Shown: positions 1-12,120 of the stretch, in pieces
Numbering within the stretch: position 1 is the stretch's first letter
Layout of the letters: every line of letters begins with the position of its first letter
NCBI GenBank assembly: GCA_920105625.2
Contig: OV050030.1
Span: 214,318,325-214,382,324, forward strand
Source: Clusia tigrina
Taxonomy: Eukaryota; Arthropoda; Insecta; Diptera; Clusiidae
Direction: 5' to 3'
DNA length: 64,000 nt
The notes under the pieces: model-generated
Databases searched by the model: none
The model's input: only the letters and a program-made list of their open reading frames with translations
What the model was told of the DNA's origin: nothing
Made by a program: the position numbers and the translations under genes

Positions 1-196
1 TACTGGAGCGTCATAAAATCTTGAAATTTGGTGACAATTAAGTACTCAAGCCTCTTATCAATTCAAGCAATCGCTCATAGCTATGCTACCCTTGAGTTCC
101 AAATCAAACACTGATAAAATTTCAAATGGCCCTAACTTCTATACGGTGCGTCCTATACCTATCAAAGTTTGCCAAAATCAAATGCTTGTAACTTTT
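1..196. repeat. Reference 196-bp satellite monomer (example copy)
   Basis: This is the first complete unit when TACTGG is taken as the phase, an arbitrary choice on a circularly permuted repeat. In order the monomer holds the GGAGCGTCATAAAA block, a GACAAT(A)AAG segment, CTCGAG or a one-base variant (here CTCAAG), the dyad-bearing segment, GAGTCCCAAATCAAACACTG (here with GAGTTCC), then TCAAATGGCCCTAACTTC, a GGTGCGTCC block and ATCAAAGTTTGC leading into TCAAATGCTTGTAAC. A typical copy is about 37% G+C with roughly five CpGs. It encodes nothing: all frames are broken by stops within the unit. Because most copies carry CTCGAG once, a digest with an enzyme cutting that site should give a ladder of about 196-bp steps. 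Confidence 0.95.
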
Positions 197-238
197 TACT
201 GGAACTTGATAAAATCTTGAAATTTTGTGATAATAAAG
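122..238. repeat. Two diverged ~56-bp direct subrepeats inside the monomer (A and B)
   Basis: Subunit A starts at 122 with TCAAATGGCCCTAACTTC and subunit B starts at 178 with TCAAATGCTTGTAAC, an offset of 56 bp. Laid side by side without gaps over 61 positions they share about 39 bases (~64%). Shared blocks include TCAAATG, TAACTT, GG.GCGTC and a TTTG..ACAAT tail. This suggests that part of the 196-bp unit arose by duplication of a ~56-bp element. The remaining ~84 bp (the CTCGAG, dyad and GAGTCCC part) does not align convincingly to A or B by eye. Chance similarity in AT-rich DNA is the alternative, but the 55-bp step of the long monomers independently supports this period. Confidence 0.7.
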
Positions 239-261
239 TACTCGAGCCTCTTATCAATTTA

Positions 262-281
262 AGCTATCGCTCATAGCTATG
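262..281. other. Dyad-symmetry element (potential small hairpin), one per monomer
   Basis: AGCTAT, five bases CGCTC, then ATAGCT (262-278) form a perfect 6-bp inverted repeat. It overlaps a perfect 10-bp palindrome, CATAGCTATG (272-281). The element recurs at the same place in most monomers. In 192-bp monomers the loop has lost four bases, leaving the same arms around a single C. Short dyads that can form non-B DNA have been reported in several centromeric satellites. Whether this one has any protein or structural role is not shown here, and its recurrence alone follows from its being part of the repeat. Confidence 0.7.
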
Positions 282-589
282 CTACCCTTGAGTCCCAAAT
301 CAAACACTGATAAAACTTCAAATGGCCCTAACTTCTATACGGTGCTTCCTATTCCTATCAAAGTTTGTAACATTCAAATACTTGTAACTTTTTACTGGAG
401 CGTCATAAAATCTGGAAATTTTGTGACAATAAAGTACTCGAGCCTCTTGTCAATTTAAGCTATCGCTCATAGCTATGTTAGCCTTGAGTCTCAAATCAAA
501 CACTGATAAAACTTCAAATGGCCCTACCTTCTATACGGTGCGTCCTACACCTATTAAACTTTGCCACATTCAAATGCTTGTAACTTTTT

Positions 590-2915
590 ACTGGAGCGTC
601 ATAAAATCTTGAAATTTTGTGACAATTAAGTACTCGAGCCTCTCGTCAATTTAAGCTATCGCTCATATCTATGCTACATTTGAGTCCCAATTCAAACACT
701 GATAAAAACTAAAATAGCCCTAACTTCTATACGGTGCGTCCTATACCTATCAAAGTTTGCAACAATGAAATGCTTGTAACTTTTTACTGGAGCGTCATAA
801 AATCTGGAAATTTTCAACATTCAAATGCTTGTAACTTCTTACTGGAGAGTCATAAAATCTGGAAATTTTGTGACAATAAAGTTCTCGAGCCTCTTATCTA
901 TTTAAGCTATCATAGCTATGCTACTCTTGATTCCCAAATCAAACACTGATAAAATTTCAAATGGCCCTAACTTCTAAACGGTGTGTCCCACACCTATCAA
1001 AGTTTTCTACAATCAAATGCTTGTAAGTTTTTACTGCAGCGTCAGAAAACCTTGAAATTTGGTGACAATTAAGTACTCGAGCCCCTTATCAATTCAAGCA
1101 ATCGCTCATAGCTATGCTACCCTTGAGTCCCAAATCAAACACTGATAAAACTTCAAATGGCCCTAACTTCTATACGGTGCTTCCTATTCCTATCAAAGTT
1201 TGTAAAAATCAAATGCTTGTAACTTTTTACTGGAGCGTCATAAAACCTTGAAATTTTGTGACAATAAAGTACTCGAGCCTCTTATCAATTTAAGCTTTCG
1301 CCCATAGCTATACTACCCTTGAGTCCCAAATCAAACACTGATAAAATTTCAAATGGCCCTAACTTCTATACGGTGAGTCCCACACCTATCAAAGTTTGCA
1401 ACATTCAAAGGCTTGAAACTTTTTACTGGAGCGTAGTAAAACCTTGACATTTTTTTACAATAAAGTACTCGAGCTTCTTATAAATTTAAGTTATCGCTCA
1501 TAGCTATGCTACAATTGAGTCCCAAATCAAACACTGATAAAATTTCAAATTTCCCTAACTTCTATACGGTGAGTCCCACACCTATCAAAGTTTGCAGCAA
1601 TCAAATGCTTTAAACTTTTTACTGGAGCGTCGTAAAACCTTGAAATTTTGTGACAATAAAGTACTCGAGCCTCTTATAAATTGAAGCTATCGCTCATAGC
1701 TATGCTACACTTGAGTCCCAAATCAAACACTGATAAAACTTCAAATGGCCCTAACTTCTATACGGTGCGTCCTACAACTATCAAAGTTTGCAACAATCAA
1801 ATGCTTGTAACTTTTTACTGGAGCGTCATAAAACCTTGAAATTTGGTGAAAATAAAGTACTCGAGCCTCTTATTAATTCAAGCTATCACTCATAGCTATG
1901 CTACACTTGAGTCCTGAATCAAACACTGATAAATCTTCAAATGGCCCTAACTTCTATACGATGTGTCCTATTCCTATCAAAGTTTGCAACAATGAAATGC
2001 TTGTAACTTTTTACTGGAGCTTAATAAAATCTTGAAATTTTGTTACAATAAAGTACTCGAGCCTCTTATCAATTTAAGTTATCTCTCATAGCTATGCTAC
2101 CCTTGAGTCCCAAATCAAACACTAATGAAACTTCAAATGGCCCTAACTTCTATACGGGGCGTCCTATACCTATCATAGTTTGCAACAATCAAATGCTTGT
2201 AACTTTTTACTGGAGCGTCATAAAACCTTGAAATTTGGTGACAATAAAGTACTCGAGCCTCTTATCAATTCAAGCTATCGCTCATAGCTATGCTACACTT
2301 GAGTCGTAAATCAAACACTGATAAAACTTCAAATGGCCCTAACTTCTATACGGTGCGTCCTATACCCATCAAAGTTTGTAACAATCAAATGCTTGTAACT
2401 TTTTACTGGAGCGTCATAAAATCTTGAAATTTTGTGACAATTAAGTACTCGAGCCTCTCGTCAATTTAAGCTATCGCTCATATCTATGCTACATTTGAGT
2501 CCCAATTCAAACACTGATAAAAACTAAAATAGCCCTAACTTCTATACGGTGCGTCCTATACCTATCAAAGTTTGCAAAAATCAAATGCTTGTAACTTTTT
2601 ACTGGAGCGTCATAAAATCTGGAAATTTTCAACATTAAAATACTTGTAACTTCTTACTGGAGAGTCATAAAATCTGGAAATTTTGTGACAATAAAATTCT
2701 CGAGCCTCTTATCTATTTAAGCTATCATAGCTATGCTACTCTTGATTCCCAAATCAAACACTGATATAATTTCAAATGGCCCTAACTTCTATACGGTGCG
2801 TCCTACACCTATCAAAGTTTGCAACAATCAAATGCTTGTAAGTTTTTACTGGAGCGTCATAAAACCTTGAAATTTGGTGACAATTAAGTACTCGAGCCTC
2901 TTATCAATTCAAACA
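590..2915. repeat. Two related segments 1815 bp apart (9 monomers, L1-containing)
   Basis: Sequence from about 590 to 1100 reappears at about 2405 to 2915. It includes the uncommon GCTCATATCTATGC and AAAACTAAAATAGCCC variants and the L1 monomer (785 versus 2600, exactly 1815 bp = 247 + 8 x 196). Upstream of about 590 the two diverge, so this is a partial segmental copy, not a clean tandem array. Confidence 0.8.
785..1031. repeat. Long monomer class L1 (247 bp): 55-bp internal duplication plus 4-bp dyad deletion
   Basis: Relative to the 196-bp unit this copy carries 55 extra bases at 815-869, a second B subunit beginning CAACATTCAAATGC and containing a second TACTGGAGAG. It has also lost four bases in the dyad loop (GCTATCATAGC). 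196+55-4 gives 247, matching the TACTGG spacing 785 to 840 to 1032. Other L1 copies start at 2600, 5475, 7268, 29470, 30305, 33790, 40443, 43663, 45473, 47478, 53233, 56022, 57445, 58868, 60683 and 62746. They typically end in CTACTCTTGATTCCC. The CTTGAA to CTGGAA change near the insertion removes a stop and, with the frameshift, opens a spurious reading frame of 71-92 codons. Confidence 0.93.
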
Positions 2916-3042
2916 ATCGCTCATAGATATGCTACCCTTGAGTCCCAAATCAAACACTGATAAAATTTCAAATGGCCCTAACTTCTATACGGTGCGTCCT
3001 ATACCTATCAAAGTTTGCAAAAATCAAATGCTTGTAACTTTT

Positions 3043-3181
3043 TACTGGAGCGTCGTAAAATCTGGAAATTTTCAACATTCAAATGCTTGCAACCCTTGAT
3101 TAAACTTCAAATGGCCCTAACTTCTATACGGTGAGTCCCACACCTATCAAAGTTTGCAACAATCAAAGGCTTGAAACTTTT
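3043..3181. repeat. Truncated 139-bp monomer with internal deletion
   Basis: This unit begins as a long monomer (CTGGAAATTTTCAACATTC) but breaks off in the duplicated B copy at GCTTGCAA and rejoins at CCCTTGATTAAACTTC. It thereby loses the CTCGAG and dyad segment and most of the GAGTCCC segment. TACTGG spacing 3043 to 3182 gives 139 bp, which is 112 bp (2 x 56) shorter than a 251-bp long monomer, although the junction looks like more than one event. The same junction recurs at 4944-5082, so it was copied after it formed. Confidence 0.85.
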
Positions 3182-4943
3182 TACTGGAGCGTAGTAAAAC
3201 CTTGACATTTTTTGACAATAAAGTACTCGAGCTTCTTATAAATTTAAGTTATCGCTCATAGCTATGCTACAATTGAGTCCCAAATCAAACACTGATAAAA
3301 CTTCAAATGGCCCTAACTTCTATACGGTGCGTCCTACACCTATCAAAGTTTGCAACAATCAAATGCTTGTAAGTTTTTACTGGAGCGTCATAAAACCTTG
3401 AAATTTGGTGATAATTAAGTACTCGAGCCTCTTATCACTTCAAGCAATCGCTCATAGCTATGCTACCCTTGAGTCCCAAATCAAACACTGATAAAATTTC
3501 AAATGGCCCTAACTTCTATACGGTGCGTCCTATACCTATCAAAGTTTGCAAAAATCAAATGCTTGTAACTTTTTACTGGAACTTGATAAAATCTTGAAAT
3601 TTTGTGATAATAAAGTACTCGAGCCTCTTATCAATTTAAGCTATCGCTCATAGCTATGCTACCCTTGAGTCCCAAATCAAACACTGATAAAACTTCAAAT
3701 GGCCCTAACTTCTATACGGTGCGTCCTATTCCTATCAAAGTTTGTAAAAATCAAATGCTTGTAACTTTTTGCTGGAGCGTCATAAAACCTTGAAATTTTG
3801 TGACAATAAAGTACTCGAGCCTCTTATCAATTTAAGCTATCGCTCATAGCTATGCTACCCTTGAGTCCCAAATCAAACACTGATAAAATTTCAAATGGCC
3901 CTAACTTCTATACGGTGAGTCCCACACCTATCAAAGTTTGCAACAATCAAAGGATTGAAACTTTTTACTGGAGCGTAGTAAAACCTTGAAATTTTGTGAC
4001 AATAAAGTACTCGAGCCTCTTCTCAATTTAAGCTATCGCTCATAGCTATGCTACCCTTGAGTCCCAAATCAAACACTGATAAAACTTCAAATAGCCCTAA
4101 CTTCTATACGGTGCGTCCTACACCTATCAAAGTTTGCAACAATCAAATGCTTGTAAGTTTTTACTGGAGCGTCATAAAATCTTGAAATTTGGTGACAATT
4201 AAGTACTCAAGCCTCTTATCAATTCAAGCAATCGCTCATAGCTATGCTACCCTTGAGTTCCAAATCAAACACTGATAAAATTTCAAATGGCCCTAACTTC
4301 TATACGGTGCGTCCTATACCTATCAAAGTTTGCCAAAATCAAATGCTTGTAACTTTTTACTGGAACTTGATAAAATCTTGAAATTTTGTGATAATAAAGT
4401 ACTCGAGCCTCTTATCAATTTAAGCTATCGCTCATAGCTATGCTACCCTTGAGTCCCAAATCAAACACTGATAAACTTCAAATGGCCCTAACTTCTATAC
4501 GGTGCGTCCTATTCCTATTAAAGTTTGTAAAAATCAAATGCTTGTAACTTTTTACTGGAGCGTCATAAAACCTTGAAATTTTGTGACAATAAAGTACTCG
4601 AGCCTCTTATCAATTTAAGCTATCGCTCATAGCTATGCTACCCTTGAGTCCCAAATCAAACACTGATAAAACTTCAAATGGCCCTAACTTCTATACGGTG
4701 CGTCCTATACCTATCAAAGTTTGCCAAAATCAAATGCTTGTAACTTTTTACTGGAACTTGATAAAATCTTGAAATTTTGTGATAATAAAGTACTCGAGCC
4801 TCTTATCAATTTAAGCTATCGCTCATAGCTATGCTACCCTTGAGTCCCAAATCAAACACTGATAAACTTCAAATGGCCCTAACTTCTATACGGTGCGTCC
4901 TATACCTATCAAAGTTTGCAAAAATCAAATGCTTGTAACTTTT

Positions 4944-5082
4944 TACTGGAGCGTCGTAAAATCTGGAAATTTTCAACATTCAAATGCTTGCAACCCTTGA
5001 TTAAACTTCAAATAGCCCTAACTTCTATACGGTGCGTCCTACACCTATTAAACTTTGCCACATTCAAATGCTTGTAACTTTT
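4944..5082. repeat. Second copy of the 139-bp truncated monomer
   Basis: It has the same junction as 3043-3181, with the matching preceding bases CGTCGTAAAATCTGG, displaced by 1901 bp. After the junction the two copies diverge: this one continues into a CACCTATTAAACTTTGCC monomer, whereas the first continues into a GTGAGTCCCACACC monomer. One side of the duplication has therefore recombined since. Confidence 0.83.
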
Positions 5083-6113
5083 TACTGGAGCGTCATAAAA
5101 TCTTGAAATTTTGTGACAATAAAGTACTCGAGCCTCTCGTCAATTTAAAGTATCGCTCATAGCTATGCTACATTTGAGTCCCAATTCAAACACTGATAAA
5201 AGTTCAAATGGACCTAACTTCTATATGGTGCGTCCTATACCTGTCAAAGTTTGCAACAATCAAATGCTTGAAACTTTTTACTGGAGCGTTTAAAAATCTT
5301 GAAATTTTGGGACAATAAAGTACTCGAGCCTCTTATAAATTTAAGCTATCGCTCATAGCTATGCTACACTTGAGTCCCAAATCAAACACTGATGAAACAT
5401 CAAATGGCGCTTACATCTATACGGTGCGTCCTACACCTATCAAAGTTTGCAACAATCAAATGCTTGTAACTTTTTACTGGAGCGTCATAAAATCTGGAAA
5501 TTTTCAACATTCAAATGCTTGCAACTTCTTACTGGAGAGTCATAAAATCTGGAAATTTTGTGACAATAAGGTTCTCGAGCCTCTTATCTATTTAAGCTAT
5601 CATAGCTATGCTACTCTTGATTCCCAAATCAAACACTGATAAAATTTCAAATGGCCCTAACTTCTATACGGTGAGTCCCACACCTATCAAAGTTTTCAAC
5701 AATCAAATGCTTGAAACTTTTTACTGGAGCGTCTTAAAATCTTGAAATTTTGGGACAATAAAGTACTCGAGCCTCTTATAAATTTAAGCTATCGCTCATA
5801 GCTATGCTACACTTGAGTCCCAAATCAAACACTGATGAAACATCAAATGGCCCTAACTTCTATACGGTGCGTCCTACACCTATCAAAGTTTGCAACAATC
5901 AAATGCTTGTAACTTTTTACTTGAGCGCCATAAAACCTTGAAATTTGGTGAAAATAAAGTACTCGAGCCTCTTATAAATTTAAGCTATCGCTCATAGCTA
6001 TGCTACCCTTGAGTCCTAAATCAAGCACTGATAAAACTTCAAATGGCCCTTACTTCTATACGGTGCGTCCTACACCTATCAAAGTTTGCAACAATCAAAT
6101 GCTTGTAACTTTT

Positions 6114-6292
6114 TACTGGAGCGTCATAAAACCTTGAAATTTGGTGACAATTAAATACTCGAGCTATCGCTCATAGCGATGCTACACTTGAGTCCCAAAT
6201 CAAACACTGATAAAACTTCAAATGGCCCTAACTTCTATACGGTGCGTCCTATACCTATCCAAGTTTGCAACAATCAAATGCATGTAACTTTT
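6114..6292. repeat. Shortened 179-bp monomer (17-bp deletion after CTCGAG)
   Basis: CTCGAG is followed directly by CTATCGCTC. The usual 17 bases between them, CCTCTTATCAATTCAAG, are missing. The missing piece ends in AAG and the retained sequence ends in GAG, so a very short microhomology could have mediated the loss. TACTGG spacing 6114 to 6293 gives 179 bp. It was the only copy of this deletion I noticed. Confidence 0.85.
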
Positions 6293-8831
6293 TACTGGAG
6301 CGTCATGAAATCTTGAAATTTTGTGACAATAAAGTTCTCGAGCCTCTTATCTATTTAAGCTATCATAGCTATGCTACCCTTGAGTCCCAAATCAAACAGT
6401 GATAAAATTTCAAATGGCCCTAACTTCTATACGGTGAGTCCCACACCTATCAAAGTTTGCAACAATCAAAGGCTTGAAACTTTTTACTGGAGCGTAGTAA
6501 AACCTTGAAATTTTATGACAATAAAGTACTCGAGCCTCTTATAAATTTAAGCTATCGCTCATAGCTATGCTACAATTGAGTCCCAAATCAAACACTGATA
6601 AAACTTCAAATGGCCCTAACTTCTATACGGTGCGTCCTATACCTATCACAGTTTGCAAAAATCAAATGCTTGTAACTTTTTACTGGAACTTGATAAAATC
6701 TTGAAATTTTGTGATAATAAAGTACTCGAGCCTCTTATCAATTTAAGCTATCGCTCATAGCTATGCTACCCTTGAGTCCCAAATCAAACACTTATAAAAC
6801 TTCAAATGGCCCTAACTTATATACGGTGCGTCCTCTTCCAATCAAAGTTTGTAAAAATCAAATGCTTGTAACTTTTTACTGGAGCGTCATAAAACCTTGA
6901 AATTTTGTGACAATAAAGTACTCGAGCCTCTTATCAATTTAAGCTATCGCTCATAGCTATGCTACCCTTGAGTCCCAAATCAAACACTGATTAAACTTCA
7001 AATAGCCCTAACTTCTATACGGTGCGTCCTACACCTATTAAACTTTGCCACATTCAAATGCTTGTAACTTTTTACTGGAGCGTCATAAAATCTTGAAATT
7101 TTGTGACAATAAAGTACTCGAGCCTCTCGTCAATTTAAAGTTTCGCTCATAGCTATGCTACATTTGAGTCCCAATTCAAACACTGATAAAATTCAAATGG
7201 ACCTAACTTCTATATGGTGCGTCCTATACCTATCAAAGTTTGCAACAATCAAATGCTTGTAACTTTTTACTGGAGCGTCATAAAATCTGGAAATTTTCAA
7301 CATTCAAATGCTTGCAACTTCTTACTGGAGAGTCATAAAATCTGGAAATTTTGTGACAATAAAGTTCTCGAGCCTCTTATCTATTTAAGCTATCATAGCT
7401 ATGCTACTCTTGATTCCCAAATCAAACACTGATAAAATTTCAAATGGCCCTAACTTCTATACGGTGAGTCCCACACCTATCAAAGTTTTCAACAATCAAA
7501 TGCTTGTAACTTTTTACTGGAGCGTCATAAAACCTGGAAATTTGGTGACAATTAAATACTCGAGCCTCTTATCAATTCAAGCTATCGCTCATAGCTATGC
7601 TACACTTGAGTCCCAAATCAAACACTGATAAATCTTCAAATGGCCCTAACTTCTATACGGTGCGTCCTATACCTATCAAAGTTTGCAACAATGAAATGCT
7701 TGTAACTTTTTACTGGAGCTTAATAAAATCTTGAAATTTTGTTACAATAAAGTACTCGAGCCTCTTATAAATTTAAGCTATCGCTCATAGCTATGCTACC
7801 CTTGAGTCCTGAATCAAACACTGATAAAACTTCAAATGGCCCTTACTTCTATACGGTGCGTCCTACACCTATCAAAGTTTGCAACAATCAAATGCTTGTA
7901 ACTTTTTACTGGAGCGTCATAAAACCTTGAAATTTGGTGACAATTAAATACTCGAGCCTCTTATCAATTCAAGCTATCGCTCATAGCTATGCTACACTTG
8001 AGTCCCAAATCAAACACTGATAAAACTTCAAATGGCCCTAACTTCTATACGGTGCGTCCTACAACTATCAAAGTTTGCAATAATCAAATGCTTGTAACTT
8101 TTTACTGGAGGGTCATAAAACCTTGAAATTTGGTGAAAATAAAGTACTCGAGCCTCTTATTAATTCAAGCTATCACTCATAGCTATGCTACACTTGAGTC
8201 CTAAATCAAACACTGATAAATCTTCAAATGGCCCTAACTTCTATACGGTGCGTTCTATACCTATCAAAGTTTGCAACAATGAAATGCTTGTAACTTTTTA
8301 CTGGAGCTTAATAAAATCTTGAAATTTTGTTACAATAAAGTACTCGAGCCTCTTATCAATTTAAGTTATCTCTCATAGCTATGCCACCCTTGAGTCCCAA
8401 ATCAAACACTGATGAAACTTCAAATGGCCCTAACTTCTATACAGTGCGTCCTACACCTATCAAAGTTTTTAAAAATCAAATGCTTGTAACTTTTTACTGG
8501 AGCGTCATAAAATCTGGAAATTTTCAACATTCAAATGCTTGTAACTTCTTACTGGAGAGTCATAAAATCTGGAAATTTTGTGACAATAAAGTTCTCGAGC
8601 CTCTTGTAAATTTCAGCTGTCGCTCATAGCTATGCTACCCTTGAGTCCCAAATCAACCACTGCTAAAACTTCAAATGGCCCTAACTTCTATACGGTGCGT
8701 CCTATACCTATCCAAGTTTGCAACAATCAAATGCATGTAGCTTTTTACTGGAGCGTCATAAAATCTTGAAATTTTGTGACCATAAAGTTCTCGAGCCTCT
8801 TATCTATTTAAGCTATCATAGCTATGCTACC

Positions 8832-9875
8832 CTTGAGTCCCAAATCAAACACTGATAAAATTTCAAATGGCCCTAACTTCTATACGGTGAGTCCCACACC
8901 TATCAAAGTTTGCAACAATCAAAGGCTTGAAACTTTTTACTGGAGCGTAGTAAAACCTTGAAATTTTGTGACAATAAAGTATTCGAGCCTCTTATAAATT
9001 TAAGCTATCGCTCATAGCTATGCTACAATTGAGTCCCAAATCAAACACTGATAAAACTTCAAATGGCCCTAACTTCTATACGGTGCGTCCTACACCTATC
9101 AAAATTTGCAACAATCAAATGCTTGTAAGTTTTTACTGGAGCGTCATAAAACCTTGAAATTTGGTGACAATGAAGTACTCGAGCCTCTTATCAATTCAAG
9201 CAATCGGTCATAGCTATGCTACCCTTGAGTCCCAAATCAAACACTGATAAAATTTCAAATGGCCCTAACTTCTATACGGTGCGTCCTATACCTATCAAAG
9301 TTTGCATAAATCAAATGCTTGTAACTTTTTACTGGAACTTGATAAAATCTTGAAATTTTGAGATAATAAAGTACTCGAGCCTCTTATCAATTTAAGCTAT
9401 CGCTCATAGCTATGCTACCCTTGAGTCCCAAATCAAACACTGATAAAATTTCAAATGGCCCTAACTTCTATACGGTGAGTCCCACACCTATCAAAGTTTG
9501 CAACAATCAAAGGCTTGAAACTTTTTACTGGAGCGTAGTAAAACCTTGAAATTTTGTGACAATAAAGTATTCGAGCCTCTTATAAATTTAAGCTATCGCT
9601 CATAGCTATGCTACAATTGAGTCCCAAATCAAACACTGATAAAACTTCAAATGGCCCTAACTTCTATACGGTGCGTCCTACACCTATCAAAGTTTGCAAC
9701 AATCAAATGCTTGTAAGTTTTTACTGGAGCGTCATAAAACCTTGAAATTTGGTGACAATGAAGTACTCGAGCCTCTTATCAATTCAAGCAATCGGTCATA
9801 GCTATGCTACCCTTGAGTCCCAAATCAAACACTAATAAAATTTCAAATGGCCCTAACTTCTATACGGTGCGTCCT
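8832..9875. repeat. Local trimer duplication, 588-bp shift
   Basis: Bases from about 8832 recur from about 9420 with offset 588 (3 x 196). Paired landmarks are the GTGAGTCCCACACC monomers (TACTGG at 8938 and 9526), the rare GTATTCGAG variant in both copies, and the rare ATCGGTCATAG variant in both copies. Differences are few, such as CAAAATTTGC against CAAAGTTTGC. Homology fades at about 9255-9290 in the first copy and 9843-9875 in the second. A recent three-monomer unequal exchange explains it. Confidence 0.85.
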
Positions 9876-12120
9876 ATTCCTATCAAAGTTTGTAAAAATC
9901 AAATGCTTGTAACTTTTTACTGGAGCGTCATAAAACCTTGAAATTTTGTGACAATAAAGTACTCGAGCCTCTTATCTATTTAAGCTATCATAGCTATTCT
10001 ACTCTTGATTCCCAAATCAAACACTGATAAAATTTCAAATGGCCCTAACTTCTATACGGTGAGTCCCACACCGATCAAAGTTTTCAACAATCAAATGCTT
10101 GAAACTTTTTACTGGAGCGTCTTAAAATCTTGAAATTTTGTGACAATAAAGTACTCGAGCCTCTTATCAACTCAAGCTATCGCTCATAGCTATGCTACAC
10201 TTGAGTCCCAAATCAAACACTGATAAAACATCAAATGGCCCTAACTTCTATACGGTGCGTCCTAAACCTATCAAAGTTTGCAACAATCAAATGCTTGTAA
10301 CTTTTTACTTGAGCGCCATAAAACCTTGAAATTTGGTGAAAATAAAGTACTCGAGCCTCTTATCAATTTAAGCTATCGCTCATAGCTATGCTACCCTTGA
10401 GTCCTAAATCAAACACTGATAAAACTTCAAATGGCCCTTACTTCTATACGGTGCATCCTACACCTATCAAAGTTTGCAACAATCAAATGCTTGTAACTTT
10501 TTACTGGAGCGTCATAAAACCTTGAAATTTGGTGACAATAAAGTACTCGAGCCTCTTATCAACTCAAGCTATCGCTCATAGCTATGCTACACTTGAGTCC
10601 CAAATCAAACACTGATAAAATATCAAATGGCCCTAACTTCTATACGGTGCGTCCTACACCTGTCAAACTTTGCAACAATCAAATGTTTGTAACTTTTTAC
10701 TTGAGCGCCATAAAACCTTGAAATTTGGTGAAAATAAAGTACTCGAGCCTCTTATAAATTTAAGCTATCGCTCATAGCTATGCTACCCTTGAGTCCCAAA
10801 TCAAACACTGATAAAACTTCAAATGGCCCTAACTTCTATACGGTGCGTCCTATACCCATCAAAGTTTGTAACAATCAAATGCTTGTAACTTTTTACTGGA
10901 GCGTCATAAAATCTGGAAATTTTGTGACAATAAAGTACTCGAGCCTCTTGTCAATTTAAGCTATCACTCATAGCTATGCTACATTTGAGTCCCAATTCAA
11001 ACACTGATAAAAATCCAAATGGACCTAACTTCTATACGGTGCGTCCTATACCTATCAAAGTTTGCAACAATCAAATGCTTGTAACTTTTTACTGGAGCGT
11101 CATAAAATCTGGAAATTTTCAACATTCAAATGCTTGCAACTTCTTACTGGAGAGTCATAAAATCTGGAAATTTTGTGACAATAAAGTTCTCGAGCCTCTT
11201 GTAACTTTCAGCTGTCGCTCATAGCTATGCTACCCTTGAGTCCCAAATCAACCACTGCTAAAACTTCAAATGGCCGTAACTTCTATACGGTGCGTCCTAT
11301 ACCTATCAAAGTTTGCAACAATCAAATGCATGTAACTTTTTACTGGAGCGTCATAAAATCTTGAAATTTTGTTACAATAAAGCTCTCGAGCCTCTTATCT
11401 ATTTAAGCTATCATAGCTATGCTACCCTTGAGTCCCAAATCAAACACTGATAAAATTTCAAATGGCCCTAACTTCTATACGGTGAGTCCCACACCTATCA
11501 AAGTTTGCAACAATCAAAGGCTTGAAACTTTTTACTGGAGCGTAGTAAAACCTTTAAATTTTGTGACAATAAAGTACTCGAGCCTCTTATAAATTTAAGC
11601 TATCGCTCATAGCTATGCTACAATTGAGTCCCACATCAAACACTGATAAAATTTCAAATGGCCCTAACTTCTATACGGTGCGTCCTACACCTATCAAAGT
11701 TTGCAACAATCAAATGCTTGTAAGTTTTTACTGGAGCGTCATAAAACCTTGAAATTTGGTGACAATTAAGTACTCGAGCCTCTTATCAATTGAAGCAATC
11801 GCTCATAGCTATGCTACCCTTGAGACCCAAATAAAACACTGATAAAATTTCAAATGGCCCTAACTTCTATACGGTGCGTCCTATACCTATCAAAGTTTGC
11901 AAAAATCAAATGCTTGTAACTTTTTACTGGAACTTGATAAAATCTTGAAATTTTGTGATAATAAAGTTCTCGAGCCCCTTGTAACTTTCAGCTGTCGCTC
12001 ATAGCTATGCTACCCTTGAGTCCCAAATCAACCACTGCTAAAACTTCAAATGGCCGTAACTTCTATACGGTGCGTCCTACACCTATTAAAATTTGCAACA
12101 ATCAAATGCTTGTAAGTTTT

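Noticed and set aside
95..115. Pol III internal promoter or tRNA-derived origin (GAGTTCCAAATC resembling a B box)
   Set aside because: Only one monomer variant approaches a B box. Most read GAGTCCCAAATC, no A box lies at a suitable distance, and no cloverleaf can be drawn.
272..281. CATAGCTATG and CTCGAG palindromes as transcription-factor operators
   Set aside because: Both are fixed parts of a non-coding repeat with no gene nearby, so recurrence alone is not evidence of regulation.
815..869. The 55-bp insertion as a transposable element
   Set aside because: It is a direct copy of the adjacent B subunit, without terminal inverted repeats, poly-A or independent target-site duplication.
734..949. 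Open reading frames of 61-92 codons at each long monomer (here and about 35 other places)
   Set aside because: They coincide exactly with the 55-bp insertion class, share one repeat-derived peptide, mostly start at a GTG inside GGTGCGTCC, have no recognisable domain, and vary freely at their ends with the monomer type. They are repeat artefacts, not genes.
7401..7628. 75-codon frame without the insertion (also at 28184-28411)
   Set aside because: It is an ordinary monomer in which one stop is lost by CTTGAA to CTGGAA. No coding signature and no conservation of the frame in neighbours.
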